Shown here in pieces: positions 10,501-17,631 of a stretch of DNA of 64,000 bases; positions within the stretch are counted from its first letter, which is position 1; every line of letters starts with the position of its first letter. Origin of the DNA: Filifactor alocis ATCC 35896 (GTDB lineage: Bacteria > Bacillota > Clostridia > Peptostreptococcales > Filifactoraceae); contig NC_016630.1 of NCBI RefSeq assembly GCF_000163895.2, positions 62,001 to 126,000 on the forward strand, given 5' to 3'. Below the pieces are notes generated by a model. That model saw only the letters and a list, made by a program, of their open reading frames with translations. It ran no database searches and had not been told where the DNA came from. The translations under genes and the position numbers were made by a program.

Positions 10501-10800
10501 TTGACCACAGATACGACAGTAGAAGAATTTATCGCAAGTATCAAAAATTCTTCCGATTATGACAGTATTGTGATTAAAGAAGCTTATGAAGAGCATGTCA
10601 AAGAAAATAATAAAAAAATCGAAAGTGATGATAAATTGGTGTTAAAAAAGGGAACGCAGGAAAAATTGTATTATTTGAGAAATGTAACAAGCAGCGGTGG
10701 CGGTATTGTCATTCCCGGTATTCCTACACCCAATCCTCCGATTATAACACCACCTATTGTGACACCTCCGGAAAATAGCAAGTTGGATGATATTGGTTAG
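4507..10800 (+). CDS. Giant SLH-domain surface protein with caspase (C14-type) protease domain
   Basis: A 2097-residue secreted protein. Residues 1-30 form a signal peptide (likely cut SFA|DT). Three SLH units (about 39-88, 98-150, 162-205), each with the motif SGYPDGTFKP or AGYPDGTFKP, should bind the protein to cell-wall secondary polymer. A GGGSGS linker follows. Residues about 419-555 have repeated N-N-T/I and G-turn patterns like a right-handed beta-helix. At about 1286-1480 is a caspase-fold domain: YRALIIANSDYG, catalytic His1367 in YYSGHG and Cys1417 in DSCNAGG. DTDNDGKVSLEE at 1508-1519 is a canonical EF-hand loop. Six units with T-V-x-E-F/L near residues 1131, 1596, 1698, 1792, 1899 and 2005 recur about every 100 residues in the C-terminal half. 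The end is proline-rich. Substrate is unknown; surface proteolysis or self-processing is inference. Confidence 0.93.
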   Translation: MRRNYIFSKTMAVLLSGIITVSALPLYSFADTINVSNTFTDVQKGNWEENGIMSLVHKGVISGYPDGTFKPNQITKRGEFVSLLNKIFGLKNSSEIKFTDVPKELWCYDAICVAVGEGYIAGYPDGTFKPNAPITREESAVLLAKILEKKGEKIEGNIVLPKDEISPWAKEAVAFVMSKKLMSGYPDGTFKPTRQITRAESAVLMNQTDEYIKGIFSDKNDATNQKEEPKKENHSNQKDKGDSSGGGSGSIQPKETLSMYHLENNYYVFNVKPEMTKAEIHSLLKKQYPTLKQYYIGKIFKDNTKVFLYLEDGVLNCPSLAEVPEGISGIYVGKDGEFIGYEEGKEKGRVSLFVGEVKLDTPFETTETVLGLKGNEISGGLDLQANTRKIDGLNFHLEKTEKKSMVYQSAIAQSSSVKSEISNLEITNNTFDFGNSTVSAKNAIIITSKVGSGYLKINHNTIKGWGAENNSTFYSNYAIAIKTQTEDGTLTEIKNNEISDYGYNGISVSAGKRASVSIENNNLNNLGQNGIGAALFGKGEEVSIKNNTISRYGSKKIMVKKSFLSSETVESDAHEEGLTVGYIGVVRGVKFNGKYYSNQQKFLQDLSRLNNIEEKESNDKNEGVLNCTPIKLSHDYNFRNPIEEINKSYSRLQDAELIIVKDDDEDLILPNEQIKEKTVKSLRIVGEGSGKVILNQTLSITDDLTIDLPNCNLQNNAKVDKEKVHIIRIRDNDYSNFVIKPEMTTIPLKTVSSLAIQILDIQDKEGKKVAKEQSNLTNNIKVFVNDETSPDFTVNDEQDTVILNKSLLDQILRFATVKIEYQDNKNNVSGVKKSFDVKVENSSTLKAEFEKGAEPSIIESFAPEEGLRIKITEVKNASGESVQPSELNLKDGVSLKISYREAKSQDLEIDGDTITLKKEFLDTVSVPLFALTQDVIISVTDLQQKVLDAKATLKIKVLNHSGGEVTPISTLTFTQGKAPESGMTFKITSLRNAKGEELSKNEIDLENCVDIEPFPVDWKDDSLEKLEDGRIRFNRKYLSIDKEQNTITIKKEYLNKLVVNDKDTEFGTKQIIVKYRDKRVGIDFRSDKFLIHIKKALKPLSNDTSIVSSEYTIQGDKITSGNSSITKNTTVSELMKHIHKGNERQVLRVYDKKYILNGKLDKNHIYDYRKSYENMVSGDYLAVTAEDGIAVKVYEILFEGSANQSLISVKDSNVILNLGATFIEVTEKVTTSEQLKAALEVVQGASLQVLDKQGNSVSEIKDGYQLVAQKENQREERIIKLNYSKKTYRALIIANSDYGNEKLNLVGPKNDKVLMKKVFENQEISSNPFEKITVEENVDKAQFLAKIKEAFEGANSNDVSYLYYSGHGNNIDGVSYICTTDLKENKEEQKQAWISVNELREALDDVPGMKVLIFDSCNAGGFIGKKVDAITTPTPNSSKNAKEFNENIEKVFVKQEEKSIHYLTSNDYKVLTASSEDEYSFEDKKEKVGKFTKVLSQVAGIYGNVVGDTDNDGKVSLEEAYRYLEDNVVYTSHIQAFPRNDSYTLFEVGANAKPISSDTSVQSTKQAGEDELLIIIRGKQRLIQSKIFQITERVTVEEFLSKIVKGHPNQQLRVVKKELQGMIEKKGTDLLEKLDFLEVTAEDGTKANYIITVQKATGSDVLDISSKKDEKEIAYYTIIYNAKLIKSSLKKLTEETTVEEFLSNIVKGDAKQTLSVIDKNKQSKIDSDKLASGDKLLVRAESGKTAEYTIILDKKPLELVFKDNAFKVEHGEGAFGTKIVSDKKELDTNVTVEEFLNLIVNKDKFKSIKLNSGNADEPKKKDEKLEQGDYLLVATGGYPKRYTLMVKKAGTPTLPEEPKPPQEEKNEPDFGEDFAISKNQYGLGRIVSKDTKIVDTMTVQEFLSKMKNKDKFQKVVVKSGWDEKSSDKPLKNGDRLFVEMKSSNSGGLSVTPPPQIYTIVVEKASVEPPQEEIKEPDFGGVYKIGVLNKSEIISGTKELTTDTTVEEFIASIKNSSDYDSIVIKEAYEEHVKENNKKIESDDKLVLKKGTQEKLYYLRNVTSSGGGIVIPGIPTPNPPIITPPIVTPPENSKLDDIG
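4691..5084 (+). repeat. Three near-identical DNA repeats encoding the SLH core
   Basis: A block of about 30 nt beginning with the perfect 12-bp palindrome CCGGATATCCGG recurs at 4691, 4868 and 5054 (177 and 186 nt apart). It encodes the SGYPDGTFKP core of each SLH unit. DNA identity is higher than needed for the protein, suggesting recent duplication or gene conversion. Confidence 0.75.
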
Positions 10801-10830
10801 TATTATTGTAATGATAGTTTGATTATGTTG

Positions 10831-10876
10831 AAATCCTCTTTTTTAAGAAAAATAACTCTTAGAAAAGAGGATTTTA
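10831..10876. terminator. Terminator after SLH-caspase gene
   Basis: AAATCCTCTTTT (10831-10842) pairs with AAAAGAGGATTT (10863-10874), followed by a T-rich stretch on the plus strand. Confidence 0.75.
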
Positions 10877-10888
10877 TTGTATAGAGAA

Positions 10889-10928
10889 AACCTCCTAATT
10901 ACTTTAGCGTTAGGAGGTTGAGGTTTTT
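10889..10928. terminator. Convergent terminator between SLH-caspase gene and hydF
   Basis: AACCTCCTAA (10889-10898) pairs with TTAGGAGGTT (10910-10919). T-runs occur beyond it on the plus side (GGTTTTTTG) and on the minus side, so it can serve hydF and also back up the terminator at 10831. Confidence 0.7.
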
Positions 10929-10938
10929 TGTAGATTAT

Positions 10939-12120
10939 TTAGTAGTCAATATCTTCCAAAATACCATTCAATTTGGCAATGGCAATGCCGTAGTTGGTAA
11001 TTGGAATCTGTGAATGGACTGCCTGTTCTACACGACTCATCACATGTTTTTTGTTAAACATACAAGCACCGCAGTGAATGATGATATCGTAGGGGCTTAA
11101 ATCGTTTGGAAAATCATTTCCGGAAACAATATCAATCTTCAAATCGGGATGTATTTTTTTTCGTAGCAGTCGGGGCAATTTTACTCGACCGATGTCTTCT
11201 TTGAGCGGTCTGTGGGAGCATGCCTCTGCAATCAAAACACGCGAGTGTTCATTTAAGGAATCCAATATTTGTGAACCGCGAATGAATTCCTCAATATCTC
11301 CTTTGTGCCTGGAAAACAGTACGGAGAAGGAGGTCAGTAAACTCTCTTCCGGTTTTTTGGGAAATACTTGTGCGAACAGTTGGGAATCCGTAATAATCAA
11401 CTTGGGAGGTTTATTTAGGGATTCGAGGGCTTGGTCATACTGTTCGAATGTCGTTGAAATCACAATACATTGATGGTCCAGCAAATCACGAATGGTCTGT
11501 ACTTGCGGTAAAATGAGGCGTCCTTTTGGGGCTTGGATGTCTTGGGGCATTACCAGCAGTACGGTATCAAGCGGTTTGACAAGGTGACCGCAGATGGATT
11601 CTTCTTTCTCTAAGGTAGTACTGATTGTTTGAAGTTCTTTCAGTAAAGTGTCGATATTTTCTTTGTGTAATGCACTGACACAAATCGGTTTCTTTCCGAA
11701 TTCTGTTTCGATTACAAGAGCTAAGTTGCTACTGTCTACAATGTCGGATTTGTTCAGTACAAAAACAGTTGGGATGTTTTTGTCATGCAAATAGGTAATC
11801 CATTGTCTTTCTTCTTCAAAGGAACTGTCACCGAACAAAAAGATGGCAATGTCGGTTTGTTCTACGACCTGTTTGGTCAGCTCGATTCGTTCGGTTCCCA
11901 ATATGCTGTTATCATCAAATCCTGCGGTATCAATCAAAAGGCATGGTCCTATCGGATGCAGCTCAATGGCTTTTTTGACAGGATCGGTGGTCGTTCCTTT
12001 CTGTTCAGATACCAGTGATACGGTTTGATGGGCAATGGCATTGATGAGCGAAGACTTTCCGACGTTTGTTTTTCCGAAAAAGGAAATGTGAATACGGTTT
12101 GCGTTTGGAGTTGTCTGCAA
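10939..12120 (-). CDS. hydF: [FeFe] hydrogenase H-cluster maturation GTPase HydF
   Basis: A 393-residue scaffold protein on which the 2Fe subcluster is assembled before transfer to the hydrogenase. The N-terminal Era-like GTPase has the P-loop GKTNVGKS (residues 16-23), DTAGFDD near 60, and NKSD near 122. The C-terminal part carries the iron-sulfur ligand motif C-x-H (CSHRP, about 301) and HCGAC (about 350-354), as expected for HydF. It is the last gene of the TM1266-hydE-hydG-hydF operon, 17 nt after hydG, with the SD AGGAGG. Confidence 0.96.
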   Translation of the reverse strand: MQTTPNANRIHISFFGKTNVGKSSLINAIAHQTVSLVSEQKGTTTDPVKKAIELHPIGPCLLIDTAGFDDNSILGTERIELTKQVVEQTDIAIFLFGDSSFEEERQWITYLHDKNIPTVFVLNKSDIVDSSNLALVIETEFGKKPICVSALHKENIDTLLKELQTISTTLEKEESICGHLVKPLDTVLLVMPQDIQAPKGRLILPQVQTIRDLLDHQCIVISTTFEQYDQALESLNKPPKLIITDSQLFAQVFPKKPEESLLTSFSVLFSRHKGDIEEFIRGSQILDSLNEHSRVLIAEACSHRPLKEDIGRVKLPRLLRKKIHPDLKIDIVSGNDFPNDLSPYDIIIHCGACMFNKKHVMSRVEQAVHSQIPITNYGIAIAKLNGILEDIDY

Positions 12121-12137
12121 TTGATTTCCTCCTTATC

Positions 12138-13562
12138 TTAGAATCTGAAATCACGGGAGCCGTGTTCCATTTGAAGGATATATTCTTCTGAGCGTCTCTT
12201 TACATTGGCATCCAAAATATGCGCCAATTCTTTTTGGATAAGCTGTTCTCCAAGTTTTTTCGTTTCGGGAGATGCATAGTCAAGAAGATACTCGGTCAAT
12301 GTCATAAGTGAGTTTGGTTGACAGACATTTCCGATTTGACCTGATTTTGCAAGAGCCATGAAACGATCTCCTGTACGCCCTGCTCGGTAGCAAGCAGTAC
12401 AGAAACTTGGGACATATCCGGAGTTCATCAGCCAATAGATGATTTCATCAAGGGTACGCTTGTCACTGGTATCGAACTGTGCAGAGTTGTCTTCCAATAA
12501 TTCTTTTTCGGCATAGCCACCGACACTGGTGGAAGAACCGCCACTGATTTGGGAAACTCCGATTTCCAACACTTCTTCACGAGAGGATGCAGATTCTCTT
12601 GTGGAAATAATCATTCCTGTATACGGTGTGGAAATACGAATCAATGCAACAATTTTTTTGAACAGGGAATCAACAATTGCTTCCGGGAATTCGCTGACAT
12701 CGATATCATCTGCCGGACGAATACGAGGAACGCTGATGGTGTGAGGTCCGACACCGAATTTTGCCTCTAAGTGCTCTGCGTGCATAATCAATCCGACAAA
12801 GTCATAGCGATATTTGTAAAGTCCGAACAATACACCGATACCGACATCGTCAATATCTCCTTCCATTGCACGATCCATCGCTTCTGTATGATATGCGTAG
12901 TCATGTTTCGGACCGGTTGGATGAAGTTGCTCGTAGGTTTCTTTATGGTAGGTTTCTTGGAATAGGATATAGGTACCGATTCCTGCTTGTTCCAGTTTTT
13001 TGTAGTTTTCTACAGAAGTTGCGGCAATGTTGACATTGACACGACGGATGGCACCGTTTTTGTGGTGAATATTATAGATGGTGTCGATACTTTCCAAAAT
13101 ATATTCGATTGGAGAGTGAAGCGGATCTTCTCCTGATTCCAATGCAAGGCGTTTGTGTCCCATATCTTGCAGTGCGATTACTTCTTTTCTGATTTCTTCT
13201 TGTGTCAATTTTTTGCGACGAATATGTTTGTTCTTTTGATGGTATGGGCAGTATACACATCCGTTGACACAGTAGTTGGATAAATAAAGCGGTGCAAACA
13301 GCACAATTCTTCTGCCATAGATACGCTCTTTGATTTGTTTTGCAAGTTCAAACATTTCAGCAAGGATTTGTTCGTCTTCACATTCCAGCAAAAGCGCTGC
13401 CTCACGGTGTGTTAAGCCTTGTTGTTTTTTTCCTTTTTCCAATACTTTACGCATTAACTCCAAGTTGTCTTTATTTTTTTGTGCATATTCAATGGTATCC
13501 AAAATTTCTTGGTCGTTGATAAATTCTTCTGCACGGCTAGATGCAGGATTGTATCTTGTCAT
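12138..13562 (-). CDS. hydG: [FeFe] hydrogenase maturase HydG (tyrosine lyase)
   Basis: A 474-residue radical SAM enzyme that splits tyrosine to supply the CO and CN ligands of the H-cluster. The SAM-cluster motif CX3CX2C is C98-C102-C105 (CVNGCVYC). The C-terminal cluster motif FCTACYRAGRTGDRFM with a further Cys in NVCQPNS is the HydG hallmark that distinguishes it from ThiH. The SD AAGGGGAATC precedes the ATG. It lies between hydE and hydF in the maturation operon. Confidence 0.96.
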   Translation of the reverse strand: MTRYNPASSRAEEFINDQEILDTIEYAQKNKDNLELMRKVLEKGKKQQGLTHREAALLLECEDEQILAEMFELAKQIKERIYGRRIVLFAPLYLSNYCVNGCVYCPYHQKNKHIRRKKLTQEEIRKEVIALQDMGHKRLALESGEDPLHSPIEYILESIDTIYNIHHKNGAIRRVNVNIAATSVENYKKLEQAGIGTYILFQETYHKETYEQLHPTGPKHDYAYHTEAMDRAMEGDIDDVGIGVLFGLYKYRYDFVGLIMHAEHLEAKFGVGPHTISVPRIRPADDIDVSEFPEAIVDSLFKKIVALIRISTPYTGMIISTRESASSREEVLEIGVSQISGGSSTSVGGYAEKELLEDNSAQFDTSDKRTLDEIIYWLMNSGYVPSFCTACYRAGRTGDRFMALAKSGQIGNVCQPNSLMTLTEYLLDYASPETKKLGEQLIQKELAHILDANVKRRSEEYILQMEHGSRDFRF

Positions 13563-13640
13563 AATGATTCCCCTTTCATCAATAAATATAAGCTTTGTTG
13601 TTTTATTTCATTGAGTTTGTGTTCGAAAGATGTTGTGAGG

Positions 13641-14636
13641 TTACCTCGGTATTTTGCCAAGGGAACGAATCGTTGTTTCCAGTTCTTGTCGTTCTTCTTC
13701 GATATTGTTTACCTTAATTGCAGTTGGATAGATGTCGTACAGTTGAACATATTCCGGCGGAGTCACTTTTCGCATAATGACATTGGCACCGCAAGAGAAT
13801 ATGTTGTTTTTTTGTTTGGTATCCAGTACACCGAGTGAAGTGGTTGCCGGCAGGTTCGCCTTCGGTAAGAGAATGCGAGCAATGGCAACTGCTTTTTTGG
13901 TCAGTTCGGTATTTCCCGCTGAACAATCTCTGAGTTCCGTCTCCGGATGTGGGATAAAAGGTCCGATTCCTGCCATATCACATTGCAAATCGTAGAGAAG
14001 AAAAAGGTCTTCCGCAATGGTGTGTAGGGTTTGAGTCGGTAGACCGATCATAAAACCGCTACCGGCGTCATATCCTAATTTCTTGATATCTCTCAAACAT
14101 TGTGTTCGAGCGGCAAGGGTTCCACAAGGGTGGAGGTTGCCATAGAGCGAGGTATCAGCCGTTTCATGTTTTAGGAGATAGCGATCCGCTCCGCAATCTT
14201 TGAGATAAGCAAGTTCTTCAAACGATTTTTCACCGCAGCTTAATGTAATAAACATATCGACTTGTTTTTTGATTTCCTTGACGATAAATCCAAGTTTTTC
14301 TACCGTAAAATAAGCATCTTCTCCGGATTGCAGGACGGCAGTAAGGTATCCCGCTTTTCGTGCGTGGATGGCTGTTTGTATCACTTCTTCTTCTGTCATG
14401 CGATAGCGTTTGGCAGAAGAGTTAGTCGCATTCAACCCGCAATATTTGCATTTTCGTCTACAGTAATTGGAAAATTCCACAATCGCACGAATATCGATAT
14501 ACTTACCGTGATGAAAATGATTGATTCTGTCGGCATAGTCGAATACCGGAGAAAAGTCCTCTAATTCCAGTAAGGTAAGGATATTTTCAACAGAGATATC
14601 GTCAATGAGTTTTTGGATTGCCGGATGTGTGTTCAA
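13641..14636 (-). CDS. hydE: [FeFe] hydrogenase maturase HydE
   Basis: A radical SAM enzyme of the biotin-synthase-like group that acts on the HydG product on the way to the dithiolate bridge. The motif CX3CX2C is present in NYCRRKCKYCGL, followed by QSGEDAYFT, DRYLLKHETAD and IGPFIPHPETEL, all family signatures. An ATG at 14681 would give 346 residues but overlaps the upstream gene by 41 nt. A TTG at 14636 has the SD AAAGGAG 7 nt upstream, formed by the end of the TM1266 gene. It also gives an N-terminus (331 residues) in register with known HydE, so I prefer it. Translational coupling to the upstream gene is likely. Confidence 0.93.
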   Translation of the reverse strand: MNTHPAIQKLIDDISVENILTLLELEDFSPVFDYADRINHFHHGKYIDIRAIVEFSNYCRRKCKYCGLNATNSSAKRYRMTEEEVIQTAIHARKAGYLTAVLQSGEDAYFTVEKLGFIVKEIKKQVDMFITLSCGEKSFEELAYLKDCGADRYLLKHETADTSLYGNLHPCGTLAARTQCLRDIKKLGYDAGSGFMIGLPTQTLHTIAEDLFLLYDLQCDMAGIGPFIPHPETELRDCSAGNTELTKKAVAIARILLPKANLPATTSLGVLDTKQKNNIFSCGANVIMRKVTPPEYVQLYDIYPTAIKVNNIEEERQELETTIRSLGKIPR

Positions 14637-14640
14637 TCCA

Positions 14641-14895
14641 TTACTCCTTTGATTTGGTATAAGAAGTCTTGACATTGACACCCTCGAGCATTCCTAATTT
14701 ACCCGACAAGCTGCTGATTACATTGGTAGGCGCATCGACAATGACGCTGATTAAGGAAACTCCTCTGGTTCTGTAAGGAATCCCCATTCTACCCACAACA
14801 TAACTTCCGTATTCATGGAGAATATCATTAAGAGCATTTGTTTTTGTTAAGTCCTCTACAATAATCCCAATCAGTGCTAAGCGATTTTCTTCCAT
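14641..14895 (-). CDS. TM1266-family hydrogenase-system regulator
   Basis: An 84-residue ACT-like/NikR C-terminal-like protein of the TM1266 family, usually encoded with hydEFG and annotated as an iron-only hydrogenase system regulator. Visible features are RLALIGIIVED, the central GRMGIPYRTRGVSLISVIVDAP and a C-terminal KLG-LEGV-VK. The frame is open upstream to 15057, but the SD AAAGGGGG stands 8 nt before the ATG at 14895, which fixes the start. No DNA-binding domain is visible, so the regulatory role comes from the family and context. It is the first gene of the maturation operon and its stop overlaps the SD of hydE. Confidence 0.88.
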   Translation of the reverse strand: MEENRLALIGIIVEDLTKTNALNDILHEYGSYVVGRMGIPYRTRGVSLISVIVDAPTNVISSLSGKLGMLEGVNVKTSYTKSKE

Positions 14896-14917
14896 TTTAT
14901 TAACCCCCTTTATTTCA

Positions 14918-14962
14918 TAAAAAAAACCGTATGAAAGAAGATATACTCTGCTGTCATACGGT
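14918..14962 (-). terminator. Hairpin with U-run in the hyd operon leader (terminator or attenuator)
   Basis: On the minus strand ACCGTATGA pairs with TCATACGGT (14954-14962 with 14926-14934), followed at once by about eight T. It ends only about 20 nt before the TM1266 start. It must therefore either terminate an upstream RNA or act as an attenuator that the operon transcript reads through. Confidence 0.65.
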
Positions 14963-15182
14963 GTCGTACTTTTGGTTTTTTGATATTGTTTGCAAACGAA
15001 TTCTTGATAAAAGATGTGAAAGGATAGAATCAAATTGATTTTGATAAAGTTTGTCATAGTTGTTCAGATAAAGATGTTTTTCCAAAGTTTTCTAAAAGGT
15101 TGTTTCAAAAACTTCTTATCTGAAATGATACTTATTTTCTCACATCAACCAACACAACTTTTGTTGTGGTAATTTTTGCAAA

Positions 15183-15378
15183 CAAAAAACACCGCCTTGA
15201 TACTATGGAACGAATCCATACTATTGAGTACGATACCGGTAAGTCAGGACATCTTTCTTTCAGAAAAGAACGATACATTCTTATCTTTCAGTCAGACATG
15301 ATAGATGATACCATATCCCACAGATTCCATTGTGTGAACTTCGTTTGCACGCTGCTCTCACTTAAGAACCATGGATAC
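15183..15378 (-). ncRNA. Candidate structured RNA, about 200 nt, upstream of hyd operon
   Basis: Between a strong minus-strand promoter and a T-run (plus A-run 15183-15189) lies about 195 nt without a convincing ORF. Helices nest into a rod (plus coordinates): 15343-15349 with 15177-15183, 15311-15317 with 15232-15239, 15303-15307 with 15250-15254, and an apical stem 15262-15270 with 15278-15286. A side hairpin TATGGA/TCCATA is at 15204-15220. The size and rod shape recall 6S RNA, but I could not confirm any family. It could equally be the long leader of the hyd operon. Confidence 0.35.
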
Positions 15379-15384
15379 ATGAGT

Positions 15385-15413
15385 ATTATATCATAGTGGA
15401 ATATAATACGCAA
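15385..15413 (-). promoter_or_regulatory. Strong minus-strand promoter
   Basis: On the minus strand TTGCGT (plus 15408-15413), 17-nt spacer, TATAAT (plus 15385-15390). Transcription would begin near 15378 and run toward the structured region and the hyd maturation operon. Confidence 0.7.
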
Positions 15414-15531
15414 CTTGTAACAGTACGGGAAGAAATTTTTGTGTTCTGTTTACAGAAGGATTATTTCAAAAACACAATCAACAAAAATTTTCTTTTGCTG
15501 ATACTCTCTGCATTACTTTGCTACCCAAAAA

Positions 15532-15571
15532 TTTCAAAAAAAAACATCCTCTTCAACATTGGAAGAGGATG
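15532..15571 (-). terminator. Terminator of the NhaC gene
   Basis: On the minus strand CATCCTCTTC pairs with GAAGAGGATG (plus 15545-15554 and 15562-15571), followed by nine T. It lies just past the stop of the antiporter gene. Confidence 0.85.
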
Positions 15572-15593
15572 AGATATGTTTAGAAGTATTACA

Positions 15594-17240
15594 TTAGCAT
15601 TCGTTAGAAGGATTTAATACATTGACCGGTACCGATTTTGTTGCAGTTACTTTTTTGAGTACGACAAGTGTAATAAACATCAGTACAAAAGAAAGAGGTA
15701 ACATAATAACGGCACTCTTTACAAATCCGGCAATCACATAGTTGACAAATGATACAACGGCAACTGTCATTGCATAAGGCATCTGCGTATTGACATGGTT
15801 GATGTGGTTACATTGAGCTCCCGCCGATGACATGATTGTCGTATCGGAGATAGGGGAACAGTGATCTCCGCAAACAGCACCTGCCATACAAGCGGAAATG
15901 GAAATAATCATCATGGTTTTGTCATGTCCGGCAAAAACAGATACTACAATCGGAATCAAAATACCGAACGTTCCCCAGGAAGTACCTGTTGCAAAAGCAA
16001 GTGCACAACCTACAACAAATACAAGTGCAGGAACTAAATTCATAAAGTGTCCGGCAGTATTTTTCATCACTTCCGACACGAATACAGTAGCACCGAGGCT
16101 GTCTGTCATAGATTTTAATGTCCAAGCAAAGGTTAGAATCAAAATGGCAGATACCATTGATTTGAATCCTTCCGGAATACATTCCATACATTCATGGAAA
16201 GAAAGCACTCGACGAGCGATATAGAACAGGATGATAAGAACCAATGCAATCATACTTCCCAAAGACAATCCGAAGGAAGCATCACTACCTGAAAAAGCAC
16301 TGATAAAGTCCACGCCGGTGAAAAATCCGCCGGAATAAAGCATACCTGCTGCACAGAAGAAGATTAAAATCAAAACAGGTATCACAAGGTCATTGACATT
16401 TCCTTTGCCTGAAATTTCATGTGAAGCGATATTTTCGTAGGGACGATCCGGAGTCGTATAGATATCTCCGTTTTTGGCATTTTCCTCATGTGTTTTCATC
16501 GGACCGAAGTCAAAACCCATCCATGTGATGGCAAACATCATAAAGATGGTCAAAAATGCATAAAAGTTGTAAGGAATCGCTTGGATAAAAATTTGGAACC
16601 CGTCAGCACCTGGAACAAAACCCGTTACAGCTGCAGCCCAAGAAGAAATCGGTGCAATAATACAGATAGGTGCAGCGGTAGAATCAATCAAGTAAGCCAG
16701 TTTCGCACGAGAAAGTTTATACTTGTCCGAAATCGGCTTCATCACACTTCCTACGGTAAGGCAGTTGAAGTAGTCATCAATAAATACAATCAGTCCCAAT
16801 ATAATGGTCAAAAACTGTGCGCCTTTACGAGAGGAGATTCTTTTTTCTGTCCATTCTCCGAAAGAAGAAGATCCACCCGTTGCATTCATCAGATTGACAA
16901 TTGCACCCAAAACGACCAAAAAGACCAAAATACCGACATTATATTTATCTGACAGAACATTGATAATTCCCTCCGTCAGAATATGATTCATTGCACCTTC
17001 AATAGAAAAGTTGGCATAAAACAGTCCTCCGATAAAAATTCCGATAAAGAGAGAACTGTAAACTTCTTTTGTCAATAATGCAAGTGCGATTGCTACAATA
17101 GGAGGTATTAATGCCCAAAAAGTTGCATATAGAGCTGGGGGCACCTGTTTATCTTCCGCAAAAACCATCGAAGGAAATAAAATAAACAGTGAAAACAATA
17201 CCATGAACATACGTGAATTTTTTGCGTTAAAACAGATCAT
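15594..17240 (-). CDS. NhaC-family Na+/H+ antiporter
   Basis: A 548-residue polytopic protein with an N-terminal signal-like segment (residues about 8-28) and roughly 11-12 further hydrophobic stretches. Family blocks include VFLVVLGAIVNLMNATGGS, the FIDDYFNCLTVGSVMKPI region with paired acidic residues in the membrane, LIDSTAAPICIIAPISSW and the late GDHCSPISDTTIMSS motif. It should exchange Na+ for H+ (some relatives exchange amino acids, so the ion is inferred). It is a single-gene unit with its own promoter and terminator. Confidence 0.9.
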   Translation of the reverse strand: MICFNAKNSRMFMVLFSLFILFPSMVFAEDKQVPPALYATFWALIPPIVAIALALLTKEVYSSLFIGIFIGGLFYANFSIEGAMNHILTEGIINVLSDKYNVGILVFLVVLGAIVNLMNATGGSSSFGEWTEKRISSRKGAQFLTIILGLIVFIDDYFNCLTVGSVMKPISDKYKLSRAKLAYLIDSTAAPICIIAPISSWAAAVTGFVPGADGFQIFIQAIPYNFYAFLTIFMMFAITWMGFDFGPMKTHEENAKNGDIYTTPDRPYENIASHEISGKGNVNDLVIPVLILIFFCAAGMLYSGGFFTGVDFISAFSGSDASFGLSLGSMIALVLIILFYIARRVLSFHECMECIPEGFKSMVSAILILTFAWTLKSMTDSLGATVFVSEVMKNTAGHFMNLVPALVFVVGCALAFATGTSWGTFGILIPIVVSVFAGHDKTMMIISISACMAGAVCGDHCSPISDTTIMSSAGAQCNHINHVNTQMPYAMTVAVVSFVNYVIAGFVKSAVIMLPLSFVLMFITLVVLKKVTATKSVPVNVLNPSNEC

Positions 17241-17342
17241 AATAAACGCTCCTTTCTAAAAATTTGAGATGTTATTGTTTGATTTCCGTTTTCGCCATCA
17301 TAAGGAATAGGACATTCTGTTAGAAATAAAACAATACAAACT

Positions 17343-17372
17343 ATTATATTTTCAAAATGAATATAATTTCAA
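17343..17372 (-). promoter_or_regulatory. Promoter of the NhaC gene
   Basis: On the minus strand TTGAAA (plus 17367-17372), 18-nt spacer, TATAAT (plus 17343-17348), about 100 nt before the start codon. Confidence 0.65.
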
Positions 17373-17602
17373 CAGTATACCATTGAAAGACAATTCAGTC
17401 AATTCAAATAAGCAGTATGTTACAATATTGTAAAAAATATTTTTGTGTTTTACCTTTGAACGAAGAATCAAAGGGTATTTTCTGAACAGACATCCTGATA
17501 ACTTGCAACAAAAGGCTTATTTATTTGGCAAATAATAAAAGATTGACCAAATAATATTGAAATTTCATCAATTGGAAGGAATGGACAATTCGGATAATGA
17601 GA

Positions 17603-17631
17603 TTGGAATGCTCCATAAATTATGGTATGAT
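17603..17631 (+). promoter_or_regulatory. Promoter candidate for the 17791 gene
   Basis: TTGGAA (17603-17608), 17-nt spacer, TATGAT (17626-17631). It gives a leader of about 150 nt. The rest of the divergent 17241-17790 gap shows no ORF. Confidence 0.5.

Noticed and set aside
4507..10800. Frameshift or assembly fusion in the giant SLH-caspase gene
   Set aside because: The frame is open throughout, the repeats are in register and codon use is even, so a single intact gene is more likely.
15183..15378. T-box or known riboswitch upstream of the hyd operon
   Set aside because: No GGNACCGCG motif or other class-defining core could be found, so it is listed only as an unassigned structured RNA.
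15166..15396. 76-codon plus-strand ORF in the hyd leader region
   Set aside because: It runs antisense to the candidate RNA and its promoter, has no SD, and its composition is not protein-like.
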